DNA from: DATAMF01 sp964472565
GTDB lineage: Bacteria; Chloroflexota; Anaerolineae; Aggregatilineales; Aggregatilineaceae
Direction: 5' to 3'
Assembly: GCA_964472565.1 (NCBI GenBank)
Contig: CAYYNB010000189.1
Coordinates: forward strand, 1-11,176
DNA: 11,176 bases
Within the stretch, counting starts at the first letter, position 1, and each line of letters starts with the position of its first letter. Positions 6,640 through 11,176 of the stretch are shown here, one piece after another. The notes beneath the pieces are model-generated. The model saw nothing but the letters and a program-made list of their open reading frames with translations. It did no database searches and had not been told where the DNA came from. The position numbers and the translations under genes are program-made.

Positions 6640-8780
6640 TGGAACTCAGCCCGCTGCTCAATCGACCACGACCGTACCCCGATGAAGCCCTGATAAGTTG
6701 GTTGTGGCGGTTGGCAGGGGATAACCATCTGGACTCACCGTCGCTGCTGCTGCGTCACATACGAGAAACCGTTTGCCAGACCACACCGGTCATGCGGCAG
6801 GTTATGTATGGGATGCGCGAGGCGGCGGTGTTGACTGCATTAGGCGAGATGACGACCACTACGGCTAAGACCGTTTACCAGCATACACTGCACCGTTTTG
6901 CCCATGTGTTAACCCCGCCTGACCAGGAAGTCAGCCCTCTGCAACTGTCACCGGATACCATCCTGAAATTACTTCCGGCTCGTCTCAATCGGGACTTGTA
7001 CACTGCACATTTTGGTTGGTGCCCGGTCTGTCTGGCAGAAGCGCGTTATGTGCGGTTGCACTGGCACATCCCGTTGGTTGTTTGTTGTGAGGTTCATCAT
7101 TGCTGGCTGCTCGACCTGTGCCCCGTATGCCAGAGGCCGTTAAATGAAGCGGATATTCTCACCGGGCACTGCGCTCATTGCAGTTTTCCTCTGGAGCAGG
7201 CGGCGACCGTGCCGATTGCTGCGGAAGATTTGTTGATGACCCTGCAATCTACCCTCATGAGTTGGTTGTATGGAGGCGCACTCCCACCGGTTGAATTGCC
7301 CAACGTTCCCATGGCTGCGCTGCTGCGTGTTTTACATGGCTTGCGTTACACCGCGCAGCGTGCCGGAACCACCTGGGATTTTTACCATATACCGTCCGGG
7401 ATACCGGTCCCCGACCTCGATATCCTGAAACAGCGCCAGCTTACCCTGGTTGAGCGTGGCTGTCTATATGCGACCGCGTTTCGTGGATTGCTGGATTGGC
7501 CTCAGGGGTTCTTTGCTTTTCTGGACGCATATCGTCAGCGTCCGGCAGAAAGAACGCTCAACGGGTTACAAGATGCCTTTGGCAACCTGTACAGGTCATG
7601 GCTCATGCGGTTCTGGCAGCATCCCGCCTTTGACTTTATCCAGACCGCCTTCAATGATTATCTGGTGGAACGGATGCCTGTCTTCCACATCATTTATACC
7701 AAGCGCGCTCAAGATTACCCGGAGCTGCGAGAACGCGTGGCCTACCTGGACATGTATAGTGTCGTGAAAATGTTGAACACATCACCGACCACGCTTTTCC
7801 GTCTGGCAGATGAAGGTTACCTGACCTTACACCGCTTTGCAGATGATGACGGGATTTGGTTGGCACGTTCTGAGGTTGACCAACTGCGACAGCGGTGGCG
7901 GGGTGGGCTGCTCCTGAAGGAAGTGGTGCAGATGCTGGGATTGAGCAAACAACGAGTTCGTGAAATGCTCGAAGCCAACCTCCTGCAAGAGGTGTTTGGC
8001 TCAGTCGGATTGCATCGACTTGGTACCTCAATTGACCAGGATAGCCTGAATACCTTCATCCAGGGTTTGCAGGATGTGACAACGATCCAAACGGATACAA
8101 CCCAAACGGGTATTTCACTGGTCGAAGTCTGTCTGCGTCATGCCACACTTGGAGTGAATCTGGTTCAACTGCTCCAATGTATTCTGGAGGGTAAACTCTC
8201 GGCTTATCATCCTCATGAGAGCCTGCTTCCGCTCAGCGCCCTGTGGTTTTTGCCTGACGATGTAGCGGATCTATTCAACCTCATCAAGCAGGAAAACGAT
8301 TGGCTGACCTTGCGTGAAACCCAAACCTATCTGGGCATAGGGCGACAGGTTCTTCAGTATCTGGTGGATGCAGGCGTGCTTTGTCCCGACAGGGTGTTTG
8401 GTCACAAGCAGTTTTTCCGACAAACCGAAGTGCAGGCATTACGTGACCGGTATATGACAACCTCGCAGGCGATGGAATTACTGGCGGTTTCAAGAAATGA
8501 CATCCATGCCTTTGTTCATCATAAGCTCCTCACACCCCTGTCCGGCCCAGGTATCAATGGTCATGGCGTGTATGTCTTCGACCGGGATGACCTGAAGACA
8601 TGGCATGATCGGTACATCCTTTATCGCGAACTGCGGACATTGACCATTCGTTTGGGTGCGTTGTTAACGCTTTTACAGTCCAGGCATATTGAGCCGCTGA
8701 TGCATCGCCCTCGGGTTTACTTTCGAGAACCGGTGTTAGCGGTGCTCGAACAGATGGAAATGAATTCCAGCATAAACTGA
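6639..8780 (+). CDS. tniQ: TnsD-like TniQ target-selection protein with tandem helix-turn-helix C-terminus
   Basis: This 713-residue protein starts with a TniQ domain (PYPDEALISWLWRLA near the N-terminus). A zinc-binding cluster follows, with C128/C131, C150/H153, C161/C164 and C178/C181 in the family pattern of CPxC, then C, H and LLDxCPxC. In related transposons TniQ/TnsD proteins choose the insertion site and recruit TnsC. The C-terminal half resembles repeated excisionase/MerR-type helix-turn-helix modules at about 372-420, 425-475, 555-605 and 606-655, plus a degenerate one at about 490-545. Each has an L..(E/V)VV..L..S...V...(L)..G.L pattern followed by a residue run ending in an acidic (E/D)V or DDL helix. 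It is longer than Tn7 TnsD (508 residues) and far longer than CRISPR-guided TniQ. The start ATG overlaps the tnsC stop. I infer direct sequence-specific target recognition. The HTH assignments come from reading the sequence, not from profile searches. Confidence 0.88.
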   Translation: MELSPLLNRPRPYPDEALISWLWRLAGDNHLDSPSLLLRHIRETVCQTTPVMRQVMYGMREAAVLTALGEMTTTTAKTVYQHTLHRFAHVLTPPDQEVSPLQLSPDTILKLLPARLNRDLYTAHFGWCPVCLAEARYVRLHWHIPLVVCCEVHHCWLLDLCPVCQRPLNEADILTGHCAHCSFPLEQAATVPIAAEDLLMTLQSTLMSWLYGGALPPVELPNVPMAALLRVLHGLRYTAQRAGTTWDFYHIPSGIPVPDLDILKQRQLTLVERGCLYATAFRGLLDWPQGFFAFLDAYRQRPAERTLNGLQDAFGNLYRSWLMRFWQHPAFDFIQTAFNDYLVERMPVFHIIYTKRAQDYPELRERVAYLDMYSVVKMLNTSPTTLFRLADEGYLTLHRFADDDGIWLARSEVDQLRQRWRGGLLLKEVVQMLGLSKQRVREMLEANLLQEVFGSVGLHRLGTSIDQDSLNTFIQGLQDVTTIQTDTTQTGISLVEVCLRHATLGVNLVQLLQCILEGKLSAYHPHESLLPLSALWFLPDDVADLFNLIKQENDWLTLRETQTYLGIGRQVLQYLVDAGVLCPDRVFGHKQFFRQTEVQALRDRYMTTSQAMELLAVSRNDIHAFVHHKLLTPLSGPGINGHGVYVFDRDDLKTWHDRYILYRELRTLTIRLGALLTLLQSRHIEPLMHRPRVYFREPVLAVLEQMEMNSSIN

Positions 8781-9408
8781 GAAAAAATCCAGCGAGACGT
8801 GGGGGGCACAGCGGAGCATGTTCTGTGTGATTCCTTTACCTCCCCCGACATACGCCGCGACATGGCCCGAATACGACACCCCCATGCCGTTTTTACTGCC
8901 TGGCGTGTCGCTGGTCCGGTTGTCCGCTGCCTGGTCTTCAAGCACGTTGGCGGATCATGCCCCTCGTTTCCTGGCACTGCTGACCATTCCGTTCTCTTCA
9001 CCTCCGTAGCCCACGTCTTGCTGCCTGGCCTGACCCAGAACTCAGGCCACTGTCCCGGCAGTTGCTGCTCACCACCCTTGAGCCAATCAGGTTATTTCAC
9101 CGCCGGATATCCGCGTCGTATTGAGGAAATTTCGTTACCCGGTCTGGTTGTCAGTCGTGGCAGTGCTGCTCCTGGAATATTGAGTGGCCCTGGGCTGATG
9201 ACACTCCCTTGCCAGTATGCCGAACCGCGCCGCCTGTCAAACCCGCCGCGCTGCGTCGGGTTCTATGCAATTTCGACTTCCGGGCTGGTGCCGCTGCGCT
9301 CACCAGTCGAAATTGCGCCTGCGGTGACAGGCTGCCGGGAAGCGGTTCGGCTCATCACCGGCAACGCATCAGCCCACACGGGCACTCAACATCATAAGGA
9401 GCATCACA
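8781..9408 (+). other. Non-coding, structured leader of the cargo ssb gene
   Basis: After tniQ there is no credible gene for 628 nt. The stretch ends in the ribosome-binding site of the cargo ssb (AAGGAG at 9396-9401, 7 nt before the ATG). It shares collinear blocks with the leader of the other ssb: CCTCGTTTCCTG at 8962-8973, GGGCTGGTGCCGC at 9282-9294, GCGCCTGCGGTGAC at 9315-9328 and TCATCACCGG at 9352-9361. The last two blocks are 41-42 nt apart in both leaders. No clear intrinsic terminator for the tns operon is visible, so read-through into ssb is possible. Confidence 0.55.
9219..9351. repeat. Multi-stem nested inverted repeat upstream of the cargo ssb
   Basis: The outer arms GCCGAACCGC (9219-9228) and GCGGTTCGGC (9342-9351) are perfect complements. 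Inside them CCTGTCA (9233-9239) pairs with TGACAGG (9325-9331). Two hairpins fill the interior. One is AACCCG/CGGGTT (9240-9245 with 9257-9262, extendable to 10 bp with one mismatch). The other pairs GCAATTTCGA (9267-9276) with TCGAAATTGC (9307-9316), with CTGGTG/CACCAG (9285-9290, 9301-9306) within it. The whole could form a cruciform in DNA or a multi-branched RNA. It ends 57 nt before the ssb start. Confidence 0.88.
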
Positions 9409-9771
9409 ATGTCTGCTACTTCTGCTACACTCATCTTCCGGGGTCGCCTGGGAAATTCTCCTCAACTGCGCACGACACAATCCGGCGAAGCAGTCGCGAA
9501 CTTCAACCTGGCGATTGACCAGGGGTACGGTGAGCGCAAGACAACCGCCTGGGTACGTGTGACCGTCTGGGGAAAACAGGCTCAGGCTGTGGCCGACCAT
9601 CTCGACGCTGGCGACCTGGTGACCGCCTACAGCGAGTCGTTCCGGGTCAGCGCATGGAGCGCCAAAGACGGTTCACCGCAGGGGCAATTGGAAATCACCG
9701 CCCGTCGCGTGGATTTCATCCTGACCAAGCGTGGTCCGTCCCCGGAAACCGACGAGGAGACACCGTTCTAG
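9409..9771 (+). CDS. ssb: Single-stranded DNA-binding protein, transposon cargo copy
   Basis: This 120-residue protein consists of one OB-fold SSB domain. Features seen are a SATLIFRGRLGNSPQLR start, the VANFNLAID strand, aromatic residues W48 and W54 in WVRVTVWG, and an acidic tail ending DEETPF. That tail resembles the conserved C-terminal tip by which bacterial SSBs recruit replication and repair partners. It coats single-stranded DNA in the cytoplasm. At 120 residues it is shorter than E. coli SSB (178 residues), with almost no linker. The start is fixed by AAGGAG at 9396-9401. A terminator follows 22 nt after the stop. It is only distantly similar to the ssb outside the element (perhaps a quarter of positions), so it is not a recent copy of that gene even though their leaders share blocks. 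It is the only recognisable cargo gene. Confidence 0.93.
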   Translation: MSATSATLIFRGRLGNSPQLRTTQSGEAVANFNLAIDQGYGERKTTAWVRVTVWGKQAQAVADHLDAGDLVTAYSESFRVSAWSAKDGSPQGQLEITARRVDFILTKRGPSPETDEETPF

Positions 9772-9793
9772 CAGTATTTCCTCACCGCAAGAC

Positions 9794-9825
9794 GAAACGG
9801 CACGCTGCGGCGTGTCGTTTCTTTT
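9794..9825 (+). terminator. Intrinsic terminator of the cargo ssb
   Basis: A 12-bp stem (9794-9805 with 9810-9821, one G-U pair in RNA) with the tetraloop TGCG is followed by TTTT, 22 nt after the ssb stop codon. Confidence 0.85.
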
Positions 9826-9909
9826 GGGGCCAGTCGCTCTATGTCCCGCCATCCCCCGGAGCCGGAGGTTCTGGCCAATCGCCAGAAGAACCCATGGCGG
9901 AGAAATTCT

Positions 9910-10039
9910 CAAGTTACGCTGGAAAAGCGAGCCTTTTTCTTAACTTACACTGGAATCTTCTCAAGTTACGTTGGACAACTTATTTCGCGGTTACGATGCA
10001 AAAACACGACCGCGATCTTTTTTCACGGTTACTCTGCAA
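9910..10039 (+). repeat. Second repeat array inside the right end, distinct from the TnsB sites
   Basis: At least five 15-bp copies occur: 9910-9924, 9941-9955, 9962-9976, 9987-10001 and 10025-10039. The consensus is roughly CAAGTTACGCTGGAA, with the core GTTAC best kept. The first three are the most alike; the last two have GCGGTTACGATGCAA-type sequence. Spacing between cores is 31, 21, 25 and 38 bp. The AAGTTA core resembles that of the TnsB sites, but the rest of the motif differs and the orientation is opposite to the nearby right-end sites. This may be the decayed end of another Tn7-like element, or a binding array for a different protein. Confidence 0.7.
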
Positions 10040-10094
10040 ACTGCAACTTTTTTCGCAGTTTTCTCAGACTGCTTTGATGGCCCTGGGGGTTTTC

Positions 10095-10159
10095 CGCAAT
10101 AACTTTGACATTTCGCGCAATAACTCTGACGCCATGCGCAATAACTTTGAAAACCTACA
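10095..10159 (-). repeat. Distal transposon end: three TnsB-type sites and terminal repeat
   Basis: Three copies of the end motif in inverted orientation (CGCAATAACTTTGA at 10095-10108 and 10137-10150, CGCAATAACTCTGA at 10116-10129) are spaced at exactly 21 bp, about two helical turns. The outermost continues into the terminal repeat ending CCTACA at 10159. The even packing contrasts with the loose spacing at the other end. By Tn7 convention (tnsA beside R) this would be the L end. Confidence 0.93.
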
Positions 10160-10164
10160 CCGGT
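10160..10164. repeat. Target-site duplication, right copy (CCGGT)
   Basis: Identical to 2866-2870 and directly adjacent to the ACA terminus of the element. Confidence 0.93.
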
Positions 10165-10200
10165 GGAACAAGAGCGCCCAGGGCGCAAGGAGACAACAAC

Positions 10201-10557
10201 ATGGGTACCAGCATCAATATCTCGGTCGTCGGTTTCGTGGGTGGTCAGCCTGAAGTCAAGACGGTCGGGGAGCAGAAGGTCGCGAGCTTTTCGGTGGCAG
10301 TCAATCGCAAGACCCGTTCGGGCGAACAGACGCTGTGGGTGCGCGTGAGCTGCTGGAATGGCCTGGTGGCCGTGGTTGAGAAGTACGTCCACAAGGGTTC
10401 GCTTCTGCAGGTGACAGGTGACTGGCTGCGCCCGCGCGCCTGGGTTGACCAGAGCGGCAATCCGCAGGTCAGCCTGGACATGAGCGCCATGCGGTTGGTC
10501 TTGCTGGACCGCACCGATGCCGCAGAACCGGCGGAAGATGAGTTGCTTCCCTTCTAG
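10201..10557 (+). CDS. ssb: Single-stranded DNA-binding protein, host copy next to the insertion
   Basis: This 118-residue single-domain SSB has the OB-fold start SINISVVGFVGG, the VASFSVAVN strand, W46 and W52 in LWVRVSCWNG, and the acidic tail AEDELLPF that would contact partner proteins. I chose the ATG at 10201 because AAGGAG lies at 10187-10192 with 8-nt spacing, and a small hairpin (GCGCCC/GGCGC) sits just before it. The frame is open upstream across the transposon junction, but that extension is transposon end sequence. The element inserted so that only 36 unique bases remain before the ATG. The ribosome-binding site is therefore intact, but any promoter in the former leader (before 2871) is now more than 7 kb away. 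Expression would need read-through or an outward promoter in the transposon end; no good sigma-70 promoter is visible there. Confidence 0.93.
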   Translation: MGTSINISVVGFVGGQPEVKTVGEQKVASFSVAVNRKTRSGEQTLWVRVSCWNGLVAVVEKYVHKGSLLQVTGDWLRPRAWVDQSGNPQVSLDMSAMRLVLLDRTDAAEPAEDELLPF

Positions 10558-10578
10558 CCCGATCTCGCACGACAAACG

Positions 10579-10605
10579 GAGCGGCATGAATCAGCCGCTC
10601 TTTTT
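10579..10605 (+). terminator. Intrinsic terminator of the host ssb
   Basis: A 7-bp stem (GAGCGGC 10579-10585, GCCGCTC 10594-10600) with an 8-nt loop is followed by five T residues, 21 nt after the ssb stop. A flanking complement (CGCAC 10566-10570, GTGCG 10606-10610) could extend the structure. Confidence 0.88.
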
Positions 10606-10638
10606 GTGCGTTGGCATCCCTCCCTGTCTGCCGTGGGC

Positions 10639-10644
10639 TATAAT
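10639..10644 (+). promoter_or_regulatory. -10 box for the small zinc-ribbon gene
   Basis: A perfect TATAAT lies 29 nt before the start codon of the small gene and directly downstream of the ssb terminator. No -35 match is found at 16-18 bp; TTGGCA at 10611-10616 gives a 22-bp spacer, which is too long. The position still makes a promoter likely. Confidence 0.5.
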
Positions 10645-10673
10645 ATTTTCGACATCCGGTGGAGAGAAAGACA

Positions 10674-10820
10674 ATGTCTTACGACGAAGATGATCTTGGC
10701 GATGGTCTGATGGACACGATCTGCGCGGGCTGTGATCCTTCGGCGGCGGTCAATGACGTGCATTTATGCCAGGACTGTTTCGCCAAGCGGGAGCGCGACC
10801 TGATCCGCGCCCGCGATTAG
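10674..10820 (+). CDS. Small zinc-ribbon-like protein (48 aa)
   Basis: This short gene encodes 48 residues with an acidic N-terminus (SYDEDDLGDG) and two cysteine pairs, C17-x2-C20 (CAGC) and C32-x2-C35 (CQDC). That spacing fits a small zinc ribbon or zinc knuckle. It ends in a charged helix-like segment (KRERDLIRARD). The ribosome-binding site GGAGAG starts at 10661, with GGAG 9 nt before the ATG, and a perfect TATAAT lies further upstream between this gene and the ssb terminator, so it is probably an independent transcript. The codons stay open in the same frame after the TAG for 34 more codons to 10925. No family can be named; a small DNA- or protein-binding adaptor is possible but not shown. 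Confidence 0.72.
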   Translation: MSYDEDDLGDGLMDTICAGCDPSAAVNDVHLCQDCFAKRERDLIRARD

Positions 10821-11086
10821 GATTATTCGGCCATTGCTTTCACGACTCGTGATGAGGACCTGGAAGAATCTTATAAAGACCCCGAAGTTAGGACCAATCA
10901 AGGGAAGATTATGGTAAGCTTCTAGTCCTTATTGTGCGTCATAGTAGCTTGCAAATGCGGGCTAATTTCCCTCTATCTTCAAATGAATGTATTATCGATA
11001 ACAGGCAATTGCCTGTCGTCCTTCCCACTTAGCCTTTACGTGCAACGAGCATAGTGGAGAATGAGATCTCTTTAAAGGCACAACTC
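10821..11086. other. Spacer with no confident gene
   Basis: Directly after the TAG of the small gene, the same frame continues open to a TAG at 10923-10925 and reads like charged protein sequence (RDEDLEESYKDPEV), but it has no start of its own. Beyond that only short frames and one perfect palindrome (11001-11016) are seen. Base composition is less GC-rich than in the transposon. Confidence 0.4.
11001..11016. promoter_or_regulatory. Perfect 16-bp palindrome, operator-like
   Basis: ACAGGCAATTGCCTGT is its own reverse complement over all 16 bases. Its length and AT-centre fit a site for a dimeric repressor. It lies 71 nt before the TIR-like start codon, but no regulator gene is in the window. 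Confidence 0.4.
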
Positions 11087-11140
11087 ATGAGTATTTTTCT
11101 GTCGTACTCACGCGCTGATACTAGACTTTATCGGCAATAA
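11087..11140 (+). pseudogene. Remnant of a TIR-domain gene (first 17 codons)
   Basis: From the ATG at 11087 the frame reads MSIFLSYSRADTRLYRQ and then TAA. The FLSYSRAD stretch matches the first strand and loop that open TIR domains, a fold often used as an NAD-consuming effector in bacterial immunity. A working domain needs about 130 residues and a catalytic glutamate, neither of which follows in any frame before the window ends. I read it as a gene decapitated after its first secondary-structure elements, with a terminator-like hairpin 13 nt beyond the stop. Because the match is short, it could be coincidence. The ribosome-binding site is weak (AAAGG near 11074). Confidence 0.45.
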
Positions 11141-11152
11141 CGAAATAGCGAA

Positions 11153-11175
11153 GGGTAGACGCGCATCCCCTACCT
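11153..11175 (+). terminator. Partial terminator-like hairpin at the window edge
   Basis: GGGTAG (11153-11158) pairs with CTACCT (11170-11175) including one G-U pair. Between them lies the rest of GACGCGCATC (11158-11167), the same 10-mer as in the terminator at 598-636. The 3' arm alone (CCCCTACCT) predicts a longer perfect stem, so the 5' arm looks mutated. Any T-run would lie outside the window. Confidence 0.45.
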
Positions 11176-11176
11176 A

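Larger units (their letters stand above)
2871..10159 (+). mobile_element. Complete Tn7-like transposon (7,289 bp) with an ssb cargo gene
   Basis: The ends are 23-bp inverted repeats (2871-2893 and 10137-10159), 22 of 23 identical, starting TGTAGGTTTTC and continuing (G/A)AAGTTATTGCG. They are flanked by a perfect 5-bp duplication, CCGGT. Each end holds further copies of the same motif, as expected for TnsB binding sites. Inside is a tnsA-tnsB-tnsC-tniQ operon with visible catalytic motifs, a non-coding leader, an ssb gene with its terminator and a second repeat array. There is no tnsE, CRISPR array or cas gene. The heteromeric TnsA+TnsB arrangement predicts cut-and-paste movement. The intact ends and duplication suggest a fairly recent insertion, and the element may still be active. 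It lies 36 nt (after the right duplication) upstream of an ssb start codon. Confidence 0.95.

Noticed and set aside
8799..9518. Plus-strand open frame of 239 codons after tniQ
   Set aside because: It runs through the nested inverted repeats and 110 nt into the cargo ssb in another frame, has no ribosome-binding site, and its translation shows no domain-like pattern.
9910..10039. Plasmid replication iterons
   Set aside because: Spacing is irregular (21-38 bp), and no replication initiator gene or AT-rich melting region is adjacent. Kept as an unexplained array rather than an origin.
10105..10110. TTGACA as an outward promoter -35 in the transposon end
   Set aside because: It arises from the TnsB site sequence, and no -10-like hexamer lies 16-18 bp downstream.
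9991..10587. Minus-strand open frame of 198 codons over the host ssb and transposon end
   Set aside because: It crosses the transposon boundary and overlaps the well-supported ssb on the other strand; it is a shadow of that gene.

Overview
The window looks like a bacterial accessory region, with roughly balanced to mildly GC-rich coding DNA. The stand-alone squalene-cyclase-like repeat protein, GC-rich hairpin-forming intergenic DNA and multiple small ssb genes would fit Chloroflexota (for example Anaerolineae) or their plasmids. That placement is an inference from gene content; nothing here proves the taxon.

Layout. 1-909: the 3' end of an unrecognised gene, a strong intrinsic terminator and a spacer with a candidate promoter. 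910-1911: an alpha/alpha-toroid (terpenoid cyclase/prenyltransferase-like) protein. 1975-2274 (minus strand): a small conserved-looking hypothetical protein. 2290-2870: a non-coding, strongly folded stretch that originally formed the leader of the ssb gene now at 10201. 2871-10159: a complete Tn7-like transposon of 7,289 bp. 10201-10557: ssb, now cut off from its leader. 10674-10820: a 48-residue zinc-ribbon protein. 10821-11176: mostly non-coding, with a perfect palindrome, what looks like a TIR-domain gene remnant and a terminator-like hairpin at the edge.

The transposon is defined from sequence alone. It has 23-bp terminal inverted repeats (22/23 identical) beginning TGT and ending ACA, four plus three repeated TnsB-type sites inside the ends, and a perfect 5-bp target duplication (CCGGT). 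It carries a tight tnsA-tnsB-tnsC-tniQ operon in which the main catalytic motifs of TnsA, TnsB and TnsC, and the zinc cluster of TniQ, can be seen. TnsA and TnsB should together excise the element, TnsC should be the AAA+ regulator, and the long TniQ/TnsD-like protein should choose the target. The C-terminal half of TniQ looks like four or five tandem excisionase/MerR-type helix-turn-helix modules. No CRISPR array or cas gene is present, so targeting is presumably by protein-DNA recognition.

The most striking observation is that the only recognisable cargo gene is an ssb, and that the element sits between another ssb and that gene's leader. The two ssb leaders, one interrupted by the element and one inside it, share collinear short blocks. 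These include an identical 12-mer at nearly the same distance from the start codon (about 439 and 447 nt), and both contain nested inverted repeats. The element therefore seems to carry a diverged copy of the module it inserted into. Just inside its right end lies a second array of repeats, with a different consensus and opposite orientation to the TnsB sites, which may be a relic of another element.
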